From Bryoerythrophyllum caledonicum (Eukaryota > Streptophyta > Bryopsida > Pottiales > Pottiaceae): a DNA stretch of 64,000 nucleotides. A program made the translations under genes and the position numbers. Location of the stretch: NCBI GenBank assembly GCA_963971425.1, contig OZ020526.1:3748180-3812179 (forward strand). The letters run 5' to 3'. Positions 25,467 through 38,125 of the stretch are shown in pieces (the stretch's first letter is position 1; the number at the start of each line of letters is the position of its first letter). The notes beneath the pieces are model-generated. The model was not told the origin of the DNA. It ran no database searches and saw only the letters and a program-made list of their open reading frames with translations.

Positions 25467-25854
25467 TGTCAAGTGAAAGGGATGCAAATCACACGTAGTC
25501 AAGCGTCTCGTACGCCACGAAGGAAGAATCAACAAGTGCAAGATAGTCAAAAAGTATGTAGGAGCCTTTACTAATGACTACGCCATCACTTACAACCAAG
25601 AACTTACAATCTCTACTCTCCATCCTAATTCACAAAGCTTGACTTTACAAGGACGTCAAGTCAAGGACGTGTGCAGCGCTATAGGCACACACACACAACC
25701 CTAAGTTGATGGAAATCATCCACGGGTGAATGCGGTGCGCTGTCGTACGTCCCTATACCAGTAGATTGGTAACAAACTTCGCGAGTTAGTAATTAGTAAT
25801 CTACTCTAAAAACACTACGATGTGGAGAGGCCCTCAACACCACGTCTGGTGACA
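25467..25854 (-). repeat. Right (5') LTR of the Gypsy element
   Basis: 388 bp with TG...CA-type ends (TGTCAAG...GGTGACA) matching the left LTR. It carries an additional block of about 40 bp near 25770-25812. Confidence 0.75.
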
Positions 25855-25898
25855 ATTCATTTATTTGTGCTACAATATCTCAGAGCATCTTTCTTTAA

Positions 25899-26021
25899 CC
25901 CTTTAATGTTGAGTAGGCTATGGCACAACCATCATCTAGGAGTGTGATAGATTTTGAAATGTAACATCTACTACACTCGTAGATGAATGGTCGCACCACT
26001 ACCAGCCCGGCGTTAAAGGGT
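25899..26021. mobile_element. Short TTAA-flanked MITE (123 bp)
   Basis: Ends TTAA-CCCTTTAATG and CGTTAAAGGG-TTAA, inverted. Flanking TTAA at 25895-25898 and 26022-26025. Confidence 0.65.
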
Positions 26022-26339
26022 TAAATGCAATGAAATCGTCCAACCCCTTCACTTTCCATTTTCAACTACAAATACTCCTGCAAAAGCTTGACACTTCCTT
26101 TGACTTGGAAGTTGCTTCAAAGTCTTTGACCATGCTCCAATCCCAATGGGTCTTATAGTAGTAATCCTTGTGTTGCAGTCAAACTTCACAGATCCCCTTT
26201 TTATTGTCCATGTAGAATCATGTATGGTGTAGGAATATTATGTTGACCAATAAATCGGGACTAGTGAGTATGTAAACAATTATATATGATTTCCAATTCA
26301 TGCATTTCATTGCACAGATGAAGTATAATAAGGCTTTAA

Positions 26340-26903
26340 TCCCTAAAGGACCATCGCCTTGTGGAAGGGGGCGTTTTCTATTTTGGGAAAGTTCCGATGG
26401 TCACAATTTTGATAATGAATTTCCAATTTTCTAATAAAGATGCGGCATAGTAGTAGCTTTGTGGGAATATAGTTTTTTCACACTAGACTTTTAAAAAGAA
26501 AGTTATGCTATTCTAAGTGCAAAACTTAGGACTCCGGATAGCTCCACAATTTTGTTAGAAGTTTTCATTGACATTATGATTTTTCATACATACAAAGAAT
26601 ATCACCTTCTTTGAAAATGTTAAAAAAAGTGTTGTCTTTAGTGTAAAAAGTCATTTTAATCCAAACTAAACATTACCCGGCAAGGAAAAAAAAACCTTTT
26701 TCTTGCATTTCAAATACTATAATCTTCAAATCAATGCGGAGGATTGCAACCAAAAAAATGTGGAAATTATATATAGAATTCTATTATAAGATCTTACAAT
26801 TAAAAGTCCAAAACTTTACTCTATTATGTGATCTTTGTGCCTCTTTTGACAGTAGTAGTTTTGGACTTGTATTGGAGCAAAATCGGCCGTGGTCCTGTAG
26901 GGA
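26340..26903 (-). mobile_element. TTAA-family element, copy B, internally deleted
   Basis: Left end TTAA-TCCCTAAAGGACCATCG (TTAA 26336-26339) and right end CGTGGTCCTGTAGGGA-TTTA. The body matches copy D in the same orientation but lacks about 350 bp in the middle. Confidence 0.65.
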
Positions 26904-28570
26904 TTTAGTTGCAAATTCTTCTATCTACAAATTTATTGATACCCTAAAAAAAAATTGCATTAAATCCCTCATCTCCCACACACTCTTCCTACTAAAAATG
27001 AAAAAAATAACTACCTAAAAACACTATTAAAAACTTCTTGCTTGACCCCACACCACTTGAACAAATGTAGTTGCATGAAGCTATAAACCTCACCAAACTC
27101 AACCAACATGTATCTTTGAAACTACTACAACTCTTCTTGTTAAACATTACTACCTTAATACAAATTATTGTTTCAAATGGAACTCACTAAATGAATGACA
27201 ACAAGTTTAATATATCACTTCATATCATTCAAATTTATCTAAACTGCACTAAAATATTGCCAAACTATTTTTCTAGTCAATGGATATACACACTTACATG
27301 TATCAACCCTTGCCCTATACATCTACAAGAATACATGTTAAAAGACCTCTATACCACAGGAGAAAATGACATCCACCCAAGACACATTGTCCCACTCCAT
27401 CCACCTAATCCACCACACACATATGTATCACCTCCTTACACACATACTTAAATACCCATCCAATTTCTCCATAAATACCATACCTTATCATAAAAATAGA
27501 CACCACATAGACTCAAACAAAATCACTAAAAATGACACATTGTACTTTTACCAATGGAAAATCGACAATCATACTTACAACAAATAACAGCCATAGAGAA
27601 ACCCCTTCCGATGACAGAACCAACACACTCCCTTACACAACATCTCTTGCCTAACACAATATAATAAAAAAATTCAAAACAAATATCATCTAGACTTCAT
27701 CGACGTACACCACCAATACTGTGAGCCAAATAAACCCCCCCTAGTGGGCAGCTTATCTTGAACACAAGACCCTACTTCAGGGATTCAACCCCTTATACAA
27801 CCAACAATCAAGACCATTCATGCACACCACACGCTAGGGTATAGTGGATTGTGGTGTGGCTAAGTGGAATTTGGTTATCACAAGTGAATTTAGGAGTGAA
27901 TTTTGCCTTACCTTATGACCGTACTTTGAACATACATAACTTTTGCCTTATGGCTTTGTTTTCAATGTTTTCTGGCTTAAAAGGGTTTAGCATGTCCTTG
28001 TTAACTTGATTAGACCATTTAGGACCAAATTTGGGCCGGGATACGACCCCACATTAGTCGACAGCAGACAAACACCTTCCAAGACTCCAGAACTTTGTTC
28101 CATTTATCTCCTCACGTTTAACTCCGATTTTAACGTTTTTTTTCCTTTAGCCCTTACTAGTTTTTTGTGCTTAACACAATGGAATCACCCAATCAATCAT
28201 CCAACTTAAACATGGACTCATAGGCATGCGACTAGCAATACAATTACTCAAGACAACCACTCACATGGATCATGACCCACACAATCGCATAAACACATTA
28301 ACCGATATACTCATACATGACCTTGTTACTCATGGACAATTGTCATGCAAGCATCTTCACCGTGTTGTTAAGTTCTTGGTTTTTATTTGAAACGATTTTA
28401 GATTAGAAAACCCTAATTCTGTCCTAAATTTAGCAGCGCTTCCGCACGATTGTTGAAGACAGTAAATAAATTATTGCTTCCGTACGGCATGCACAAGTGC
28501 AACACGATCACATATCAATTAGGAGAATAAACAAGTTGAGGAAGGGGCTCCCTGGTCCAAAATTTCAATT
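26904..28570 (+). mobile_element. Fragment of the Dualen-like LINE family (about 27050-27760) in AT-rich DNA
   Basis: Plus-strand frames around 27190-27600 encode Pro/His/Tyr-rich text (HPPNPPHTY; YFYQWKIDNHTYNK). It parallels the segment after RT in the main LINE (PNLPHPYHLHPPTY; YLCQWQHNDNTYNKW). It is therefore a decayed, opposite-oriented fragment of the same family. No gene is seen in the remainder to 28570. Confidence 0.55.
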
Positions 28571-28573
28571 CAC

Positions 28574-29100
28574 CCTCTGTCCTTCGTGTTGGTATTCGTC
28601 TCGTCTCAACAATAGCTCCCCTTTGCGGTGCTCGTCTCCTCTCAGCAGCAACTCGTGATCTTCGTGTTTGTGTCTTTGTGATCTTCTCTTCTCTTCTTGC
28701 AGTAGCTCATGATCTTCGTGTTCGTCTCGTCTCAGTTGCAGCTCCCCTTCGCGGTGTTCTTCTCCTCTCAGTAGCAGCTCGTGGTCTTCGTGTTCGTCTC
28801 GTCTTAGCAGCAACTCGTGATCTTTGTGTTCGTGTCTTCGTGATCTTCTCTTCTCGCAGTAGCTCGTGATCTTCGTGTTTGCCTCGTCTCAGCAGCAGCT
28901 CCCCTTTGCGGTGTTCTTCTCCTCTCGGCAGCAGCTCGTGGTCTTCGTGTTTGTCTCGTCTCAGCAGCAGCTCATGATCTTCGTGTTTGTGTCTTCGTGA
29001 TCTTCTCTTCTCTTCTCGCAGCAGCTCGTGATCTTTGTCTTCATCTCGTCTCAGTAGCAACTCCCCTTCGTTGTGCTCTTCTTCCCCGCTCTGCTCTCGG
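28574..29100. repeat. Higher-order minisatellite (AGCAGCTCGTGATCTTCGTGTT-like)
   Basis: Three full higher-order units (starting about 28582, 28711 and 28871; lengths about 129, 160 and 164 bp) and a partial fourth. Each is built from shorter, roughly 25-35-bp related blocks. On the minus strand it reads as an Arg/Glu/His/Leu-rich repeat peptide (RRDEHEDHELL), most likely fortuitous. Confidence 0.8.
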
Positions 29101-30000
29101 GTCTAACCTAATTGCCTCTCCTACCAGCCAGGGCTTCCGGCTCCTTCCTCACTCTCTCTACCTTGGTCCAGTCCTCTCTCTCCGAATCCCAGTCCTTTCG
29201 CTTCGAATGAGAGCCTCCCAGGGAGTCCCTTCTCCAGAGTCATTTACTCCCAATGGCTCCTCGTGTTCCCTCGTCGTTTCCTTGTCATTCACATCCACCA
29301 TTTTTGTTGCCACAATGATGGCCATACTAAAAAAAATAGTAATTAATCCCTAGCCACCCTTGCAACAACAAGGGAGGTGCCTCCACTAGCCTAAGAATAC
29401 TTCCACTAATAATTTTAACCCCATGTCACATGATGTGCACATGGTCAACAATAATGGAGGCCCTTTAACTAATTCAAGGGTTCTAATTCCACCTAACCTA
29501 CCTAACCTTGAACCGCCCTTACATGGGACTATGTTTAATTAATTAGTGATTGGTGGAGGGTTTTGCCTCAAGCCATTTTGGTTGTTCTTGACTAATTTTT
29601 AATAGGCTTTTTAAGTCTCATTCTTGGTTCTTCCCCCTCACCATAATTCTTCATTTTCCTTCTCATCTTACCCCTTTTTAATTGTGGTTAAAACACCGGG
29701 CTACTCGTGGTCTCCAAATTAGTAGGAGGTCATTCCTTCTTCCATTCTTTTCCTTTTTTATGGTTTCCATTGTTTTTATTTTTACCTTTATTTTTTCCAC
29801 TCTATTTTTTTTTGGTTAACCATATAAAAATATTGATTGCCATACTATGGCTTCTAAATTGAGAATTGGTAGGCTAAAAGGCCAATTGGCCATTCTAGCA
29901 AAAAAATCATGAGTTAATTTGATGGTTTAACCCAATTTACTACTTCCTAACCCCAATATGTGAGTTGTGTGACCCCTTTGTCACCGTGAGCCTATTTTGG
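29101..30000. other. Intergenic, no gene recognised
   Basis: The first 200 bp is C/T-rich. The rest is AT-rich with T-runs. Nothing codes. Confidence 0.4.
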
Positions 30001-30185
30001 GGCTCACAAATACAAACAATCATGTGACACATGGTTTGCCACGCCCCCAATAATTGTCCTTTTTCTTAACATCTCTACACACGAATACAACCCAAAGGAT
30101 GACATCAACACATCAAAAGACACCATACAAATACAACAAGATACAACATACATACATGAAAATAACGGCAAAGAAGAAGAAGAAC

Positions 30186-30208
30186 GCCGGTTCCCGAAGG
30201 GGACCGGC
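30186..30208. other. Hairpin in the LINE 3' untranslated region
   Basis: GCCGGTTCCC-GAA-GGGGACCGGC-like inverted repeat, 10-bp stem with one mismatch or wobble. It lies in the LINE 3' UTR beside sequence (catgaata..gtgtct.ttcgttcca) also found at 60014-60040. Confidence 0.55.
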
Positions 30209-30702
30209 ATGAATAAAGTGTCTGTTCGTTCCACTACTAAGACCATGCCCACCGGACATGGAATTAGTAAGCTGGAACTACTTCCCCCTTTCAAAGGTAG
30301 ACAATATGTGACAAGTAGCCAAAACCAACCAAGCAAATAACCATCTAACGAACCAACCAGCAAATCCAGCAAGTAGCCAAAAACCACTAACCCAACCAAT
30401 CAAGAAAAATCAAGGCGGGGGGAGTATTTAAGGGGGTCTTGTGTATCAGGAAGGGGTTGGTTGTTTTCAATTTTGCGTTTATGCAGTAAAATGGACATGG
30501 CATATTGAATAGCGATGGTGTTAATGTTTTAAAAGGTGGTTTTAATTGTTTCAATGGGTATCTTGAAGGTATCTTCCAGAGTTTTTATAGATGGGATAAA
30601 GGTGGTGGCACGAGCGCCCGATGTGATTACAATAAGGGGGTCCACATTCCATCCACGGGCAATGATGTCGTCAATGAGGGGTTGATATTTATCTATTTTG
30701 TT

Positions 30703-31305
30703 TTAAATTATTTCCAGAGAGAATCTATTGTTGCAATATGTAAATTCAATGAATTGAATGGTGTAGTCTTGGTTAATGTGATCGGGTGGTGGATCATTAT
30801 ATGGTAAACCTCTAACACAAAGGATGTCCGGTTTGAGCCTAGCATTGCAATGGCACCTTTGAGTCTTACATGAGCATGGGAGTAGCCCAGGAGGGACTGT
30901 ATTTTCTTGTGGATTATTATTGAAGGTGCCGGCGTTCATTAATATAAAACATCTTGATTTGTTGTAGGAGGTGATTAGTTTTCGGACTTCCCATACCGCT
31001 TTATTATGTCTTTTAACAATTAGGGAGTGTATGTGGTGGTTTTGGCATTTGAGTGGAACATGAAGCCATGTGTCGGGGTCCGTTGAAGGGCATATGGGGC
31101 ATGTTATGGATGGGAATCTTTCTATTCCAAAGAAGAGTTGTTTACGGGCATTCCCCATATACTGACCAGTGCGGAATTTGATGAGGCATGTTATTTGTGA
31201 GTCTGAAATGATGGGATTTTTCCAAAAATTTGTGGGGGGTATCTTCTTTGGAAGGCCAATCTTCTTTTTGGAAGTAGTATGGGGTAGCATGGGCATGTTC
31301 GTGTG
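30703..31305 (-). pseudogene. LINE C-terminus: CCHC finger and restriction-like endonuclease
   Basis: An almost uninterrupted frame of about 200 codons starts right at the insertion duplication and ends at 30703. CPICPSTDPDTWLHV...C gives a C-x2-C-x8-H-x4-C-type finger. Later KPDILCVRG followed by IQFIEFTYC gives the KPD...E spacing of PD-(D/E)xK nucleases as in R2-type elements. This nuclease would nick the target for reverse transcription. The catalytic-type residues are intact. It is cut off from the rest of the LINE by the 9.8-kb element. Confidence 0.7.
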
Positions 31306-31315
31306 GGTCTTTGGC

Positions 31316-31375
31316 GGGGAATGCTATTTTGTGAGCGGTGAGCGGTGAGCGGTGAGCAGTGAGCAGAAATAAAAT
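31316..31375. repeat. Left TIR with tandem GGTGAGC repeats
   Basis: GGGGAATGCTATTTTGTGAGC is followed by four more (G/A)GTGAGC units and a GAGCAGAAA motif. Confidence 0.85.
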
Positions 31376-31450
31376 GGGTTTGAGCAGAAAAAAATGAGTT
31401 TAGGGTTAAGTTTACGTGGTTAAGAAATAGTTTTTAGCTTGGAAGAGGAT

Positions 31451-31547
31451 CTATGGCCGTGGATTATTTTACACTGTAATTGAAATTTTGGTTTAAAACA
31501 AAAGGGTGAATCATTATAGTTTTATGAAATGCCCTATGGCCGTGGAT
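31451..31547. repeat. Subterminal repeats CTATGGCCGTGGAT (left)
   Basis: Two exact 14-bp copies at 31451-31464 and 31534-31547. Near-inverse copies lie at 40846-40858 and 40911-40922 at the other end. Confidence 0.7.
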
Positions 31548-34500
31548 GAAATCTAGTGTATTTTTTAATAGGAAAATCCAGAGTTTGATGTGTTAGCATG
31601 ATCTATACTGTATTTGAACGTTGATTTAGAAACTTAGAATTTTGGGTTTAGGGTTTAGGATTTATAAAATCAAGATTGTATCTATATTGTACAATTATTA
31701 CAATACTCTCCAAAAACTACCTCTTCTTGGTTTTCTATACATTTTTTATATTGATATTTTGTATTAAAAAAATCATGTATTTATTTGCTCATCATAAAAT
31801 AATTCATTTATTTTCTTTGAATGTATTTTTGTATGTACGGTTTAGGGTCCTAGCAATATAGCGTGCGTCATACATTGTACATTCTATCATCCACCCTTGC
31901 CTTCTATGTGGTACTAAATTCATATTCATTACTCGATGACAAAGTAAAATAACAACCAAAACTTGAGTTTTTAACAACTGCCATTGCAGCTTATGTGTAG
32001 CCTTGTAGTGCATACTTAGCTTGAACAGTGGAATACGTATCTATCTGACAAATATGTACGCAGTTACAAATTCAAATAAGTTGAAAGTTTTGATTCAAGT
32101 GGTGCATTTTTTCGTGTCCAAATACTGAATAAGATGGAAACAAAATAAAGGGCATGTTTCAATATAAACTTGTTCTGGAACAATTAAAATCATATCAAGA
32201 ACAATATCCAATTTGGGTTGATCCTAGTTGGACTAGCAAATAAGATCTTACTGAATCAAAAATTAAAATTAATACACCAAAGGTACATCAATTAATACAA
32301 CTATTCCGGATCATCTGGACTACCCTCGCTTCCATTACCAACCTCTGCCTCTGCATCCATATAGTGGATAACATCTTTGTGATACCTCTGCCGTTGACGT
32401 GTCGGAGGTGGAGATTTTATAGTTGATTGTATCTCCGCAATTCTTTGAGTCCAGATGGGAAGAGAAAACGAAGAATCTAGAGATAACAGTAGCGGCATAG
32501 CTCTGCAAAGGAACAGAGAAATAATGAGGTTTAAGGTTCAAATAAAAACCGTACACATATTTTAACAACAACGAAGAAAACAAAAGAATGTGTTGAACTT
32601 ACGTACAAGAAGGAATATGACTATTTTTTTGCTTCTTCTGTGGTGGTTCTCTTTGAGTACGTCGCACATTCTTCCTATTCTCCATTACCAATTTCGCGTT
32701 TGCCTTTGGAATTAGCGGTGCAAGCAATGCTTGGAAAATCTCCGAGTTTTCTTCGAAGGCCAATATGTGTCGGCCCATTGATTGAGACACCCAAATAGTT
32801 GGTCCTAAAAGATACATAGCAATAAAAAAGTTAAAATTTAAGTGAGGAAAATGGAAAAGTTAAGTATACGATAATATTAAACAAATGCTTACCCGTAGAG
32901 GCATTCCAATCTAAAACAATATCCCCAACTTCTGTGAGGGATTCAAGAATTGTCTTCATGAGATCAACTGCTTTCTCCCGAGCCCCCCGCCATGGTGAGC
33001 CGCCATGCATGAGCTGTAATGCAACGTTCACGGGATTGAACAAGATGTCGAGCTTTCAAAGTAGAGAGCGAACAGAGAATTTCGAGACGACGGGAGCGTC
33101 ACAAACAAATAGCTTAATACAGAAACGCGTCCCCTGAGAAAAAAATAATAAAGAAAATTATGGATTAGATAGACGAAGGGGATGTTCAAGACTATAGCTC
33201 AGAATTATAAAGACATTTTGTATAGAGCTTACTTTCGCAGAAGGATCTCGAGACAAAACTAGAGGAAGCTCGTTCAAAGCCCACTAATCAATGAGGAGTT
33301 TGAAGTCGTATGTGGAAGCACAACCATCAATCTCAAGTTGTAACTTCCTATCATTCGGATGAAGCAGAAGCAACGTAACGTTGTCATGAAGATAATTGTT
33401 AACGAACTCAAAAATTGTATCAATATAACTCTCCGGCCTCGAATTCCATAAAGGAACGGCATCAATGGATTGAGAGATATCAGAAACTGGCAAATTCTAA
33501 GGAATGTGAGCCACTACAAGATCCGATCCGGTGTGTTTGCAATTTTCGTTTGAAACTGATCGCGTTCTACCTACACCAACCTACAAGAAAAAAAACCAAT
33601 GATTCTAAAATAACTGTGTAAGTGTGATTCAGCAGAAATTAAAATCAAATTAGGGTAACATAGTCTAACCTTTGAAATAAACTGATGGAGCTGCTCCCAA
33701 AGCTGCGGTGGACCTCCTATCTCTGAAAGAGACTGCATGATAGAAAACAGTGATGTATTTTTGATGAAACACTCCGATGAGACAGTTGGCACTGGAGCAA
33801 CAAATGACTCAAAAAATTGAAGTTGGCGTTGCTTGCGGTGTTGCACTTCCATCCTTATAACTTCAACATGGCTCGATCCTGCGGCTTGAGAGGACGCCAT
33901 TACTGGAGGAGAGTTCCATGCGTGGACCTCGTTCCTAGGCATATCTGTTGGATCATGCATTAAAGAAAGATTCAATATATCCCTCTCAGCAAGGGCGGTT
34001 GCAACTGCTGCATCTATCTCAGTCCATTTTGCAACCTCTACATCTTTGATGAGCTTTTCATTCTCAACCTTCAAAAGTCGCTTCTTTTTTCCCGACGTCT
34101 TCTCTTGGACTAGAACTGGTGGGGATGATGACTGCTCCACAATTTCAACCTCCGGCTCCTCTAATGCTGTTGACGTGGGAAGTTCTGAAACATCTACATG
34201 ACTTTTTAAAGAGGTCTTTCTCTGCATCTGGAACAAATTGGCAGAGCATTCCAATTACCATCCACCACCGTGTAAAACTTGAGTGGAATATTTCTTCTTT
34301 TGAAGCTCGGTAAAGATGCACAAGTCTGATAAAGGTTGAATCCACATTGATAGAAATGAAGGGCTCAGAGGTTGCTGAAGAACATTCTTAGGTATCAGCT
34401 CTCTCACAATCTACCTCAAGAGAAGAAATCTGACTTAAATAAGTGACTTCAAAGAATAATATATTAGAACTACAATAAAATAAGAGTCACAAGAGACATA

Positions 34501-34867
34501 TCTGTATAGATGTCGTTTGATGGCGAGGTCAGCTCCAGGCAACACACAAATTTTGTCAAAATGGACAATAAATTTGTCCTCTAACTGAAATCATGAATTT
34601 GAAAAGTCAGAAGTCATACTTAATGATTAAGATGCAAAAACTCTCACTAAAGTCATTATAAACCGATAATAAGTTTCAATACCTGTGCCCAAAAGGTTGC
34701 ACGATTGAGAAAGGAATCAAGAGCGCCATCTTTGAAATGCATAGCTGGAAAGCTATCCATAGTCAGAAACACCACACCGTCCAAATGAGACAAGGATATT
34801 AACTTATAGTAACACATCAAGCATACAATCAACTTGTGTATAAAAATAATTTCACCATCAATACAAT

Positions 34868-36570
34868 CCTCGTATACGAGGCTTGTACAGATTATTAAAT
34901 CTGGATGATTCAATTGGCAATAACATGAAAAATGAGTAGGCTAATGTCAACAGCAGATAGAGTCCTCGTATACGAGCTATGCCAATATGAGGTGATTAAG
35001 CTAATTATTTGAGCTCTATTATTATTACTTTCTACGCTCCAAATCATACAATGTGGAGAAATTAATTAAACTCTTAACTTTTTATAATATCAACTTTGTC
35101 ATCTTTAAGAAAGGCCTCGTATACGAGGCCTATTCAATGCTAGATCAACTAGATATATAACATTGCTATATTACAGGAGAAAATTAATTAACTTGGCAGT
35201 GCCACTCTTATCAAGCCACAATGAAAGAATTTGAGAAGCCTCGTATACGAGGTCACTTGTAATCTGATTGTTGCAGCTGCTTATGATAGTTTAAAAAAAA
35301 CTCTAAATTAAACCATGAATATTTAACTATGACAGAATAGAGCATGAAAATACCAATCATTCTAGAATTACAGGGCTTAGAATTCACCTCATCACTCGGT
35401 GTAGTAGTCACCAATGGTGGACTTTCCAACATGTGGTCCCGAAGATCTCCGCCTCCTTCGCCAAGATCAGCCTGCCGTGCCTACAATAATTAGCAAACAT
35501 ATCATAGAGAATAGGGCCTCGTATAGGAGGCTGTAGTGCTTGGCAACTCTAGAACTCTCTGGCACTGAATTTTTGGACTTTGGATTGCTCCCTGGTGACG
35601 AAGACCATGGTGAGCTAAGAAACCGTGTTTGTCTTGCAATAATTTGGTAGTTGACCATGTTGTTAAACCAGGAACACTTAATGCAAAAAATAAGCCCTCG
35701 CCTACGAGGCTTCAGTCCTTCAACAATATTGACCTCCTCGTTATAAAAATAAACCCTTTCTGGATATATGGAATGCAAAAAAACTGCCTCGAACGGCCCA
35801 GCTTAATATTCCTATTGTTGGTGGGAATGAATAACCTCTTGCACATTTGCTTCACTAAATGAGCTCTTGCAACATGGCACACGTAGATATACCAAATTCT
35901 TCAAACCAGTGCGTCACCAACTATATACTGAAATTAATTGAATGATGGCTCGAGCGCAGATGATAATCATATAAGCAAATTCATGAGAACCTAACTATAA
36001 GGCCTCGTGTACGAGGCATGGGGACGTACGGCTGCACGAGCTACAACATGATTCGAAATCAAGGAATTTTATTCCCCATATTGTTTTGTCGAATTCCTTC
36101 CCAACTGAAAAATAATTTTAGGACGTTCAAGACGACATAATTCCTGAACTACTTCTAAACCTGCACCTTGATAAAATTCTACCTTATTCCTTCTAACCAG
36201 CTTCCAAAGCTTCATCAAGGTCTGGAGAGGTGATCAAGGCATGATGTTGATCAACGCAGTTGCATGATGCAGTTCGTCGACTTGAAGATCAGTTTGTGTT
36301 CAAGACGATCATAGCAATTCGTGAACTTGAAGATCAAAGCAGTTTCTGAACTTGAACGTCAAAGCAATTCGTCAAGATGAAGATCAAAGTTGTTCGTCAC
36401 CTTCAATCTAAGATGTCTATTGACTTTAACGAAGGACGACTCGTACACGAGGTCTCCATCCTACCGGCTACTGGACATGCCAGGGCAGAGTGATCGGGAC
36501 AGTGGTCTAGGTCGTCGGAACAACCGAAGAGGTAGTCGGGACAGTGCAGTAGGAGGCCTCGTACACGAGG
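34868..36570. repeat. Nine dispersed copies of the palindrome CCTCGTATACGAGG
   Basis: Copies start at 34868, 34964, 35115 (extended to an 18-bp perfect palindrome), 35239, 35517, 35696, 36003, 36439 and 36557. Variants are CCTCGTGTACGAGG and CCTCGTACACGAGG. Spacing is 96 to 436 bp. They lie between exons of the methylase-like gene. Confidence 0.9.
36250..36405. repeat. Roughly 27-bp repeat (GAACTTGAAGATCAAAGCAATTCGT)
   Basis: Four imperfect units sharing CTTGAAGATCA and AATTCGT. Confidence 0.65.
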
Positions 36571-36764
36571 TCTCCTTCCGACCTTCTTCCAGACATGTCG
36601 GGCCTGAATGTTCGGGACAGTGGAAAAGGTCGTCGACACGTAAGCAAGGTAGTGGGGACAGGAGGAGAAGAAGTCGGAACAGACTACGAGGTAATCGGGA
36701 CAGTGCAATAAGGATAGGGACAGTGGGAGCGGGACAGTGGGATCAGGACAGTGCAGTAAGGATC
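36480..36764. repeat. CGGGACAGTG short interspersed repeats
   Basis: GGGACAGTG or GGGACAG recurs about ten times with irregular spacing between palindrome copies. Confidence 0.7.
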
Positions 36765-36876
36765 GTGACTGTGGGGTCTATCGTGTGCTGCAGAAATTAA
36801 ATGCCGGTGACTGTGGGGTCTATCGTGTGCTGCAAAGATTAAATGCCGGTGACTGTGGAGTCTATTGTGTGCGTAT
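36765..36876. repeat. 42-bp tandem repeat
   Basis: Units starting GTGACTGTGG at 36765, 36807 and 36849. The first two are nearly identical; the third is partial. Confidence 0.85.
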
Positions 36877-37184
36877 GCCAGTAACTGCCGAGGTCTATCG
36901 TGTGCACAATCACAGTGACCTTCAGTGCAATCAATGATGGTGACAATTCCTTGTTCGGTATGTGAGTTCAAGAGACGAAGAGAACAGGTTCATGAGCAAA
37001 CGAAGTAGAGATGTGGCTTTGGCGTGGACAGGCTTTTTCAAACCGATCTATCATCGTCGATAATAATCATCCATCCGCATTCGTTCACACGAAGAAGTCA
37101 ACGAGTAAACGGTGATCAGTGATCCAATTCAAGCGGGAATATGTACAGCCCAACATGTAGATCCAGCCGTCCAACATAACTTAA

Positions 37185-38125
37185 CCCCTAAGGTACCGTG
37201 ACAGTTTTACACCAAAATCACTCCAAAATGAATGGATTCTAGTGCAATGAATAAAGAAGTTAACAAAAACTTTGATTTTCAGTTCTGACCGTAGGATATC
37301 AATAAAGGCTTATTAAGTGATACATGTACAAAATTTCATAAACTTTGACCGCACGGATTGAAAGATTATAGTGTTTGAAGTCAAGCAAATGGTTCATTTT
37401 CTTCCCTGCGTTAGTGGATCAGCAGACTTTGACTTCAGTTAGTGTCAAAAATTTTCACTACACAAGGTCTAAATCTATTACCATCTTGTTAAGCATGATG
37501 TTAGCTCCTAACACACCAATTCTTAGAGGTAGAGACGGGGTGTAGCATATTCAAAACAAGTGTGCAAGGAGTGGAGGCTCAAAATTTGTTAATTCACACT
37601 TTAATTTTTTTTGAACTTAATATGTATTCGATTGATAATCCGAATGGTTAATAAGAAGGTTTACATTACATATTGTTGTGGAAAAAATAAAAAGTGAAAA
37701 ATATAAAGATACCTAGGTTTAATGTGGAAAAGAAGAAGTTTTTTGGTACCTTGCCCGACAATGAGTGACAATGTGTGAAAATGTTTGACTTGGGTTGGTA
37801 TGCTATTTTCACTAAAGACAAGAACTTTTTTTTGACAATATGAATGGAAATAATATTACTTGCAAGTACTGAAAATCTCACTTTCAATAGAGTGTCCTAT
37901 CAAAAGTTTTTGGAGGTGCCCGAGGTGCCCGCCCTCCCCATTTAAAATTCAAAACCCAATAACTTTTTCATCAAATGTCCAATTAGGAAAAAATTGTTTT
38001 CCCACTAAGGTCTTGGTAATGTCTTTCAATAGTAAAAATTTCAAAGAAGAATGTTGGAAATTGACACCATAGGAACCTGACCAAACTTTCAAAAAGCCCA
38101 TTTTTGACACTTGGTACCTTAGGGG
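37185..38125 (+). mobile_element. TTAA-family element, copy C (complete)
   Basis: 941 bp with ends CCCCTAAGGTACC...GGTACCTTAGGGG and flanking TTAA at 37181-37184 and 38126-38129. Best-preserved copy of the family. It lies inside the 9.8-kb TIR element, so it inserted later. No transposase. Confidence 0.8.

Larger units (their letters stand above)
16318..25854 (-). mobile_element. Ty3/Gypsy LTR retrotransposon carrying a C5-methyltransferase and a PHD finger
   Basis: Two LTR-like direct repeats enclose about 8.8 kb that reads on the minus strand as gag, protease, cytosine methyltransferase, RT, RNase H, integrase and PHD finger. RT before integrase is the Ty3/Gypsy order. Every domain has stops or shifts and several catalytic residues are changed, so this copy is inactive. 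A primer-binding site next to the right LTR could not be matched to a tRNA. The coding remains are richer in GC than the flanks. Confidence 0.85.

Noticed and set aside
34868..36570. CRISPR array
   Set aside because: Repeats are 14-bp palindromes at irregular 96-436-bp spacing in a eukaryotic sequence; no cas genes.
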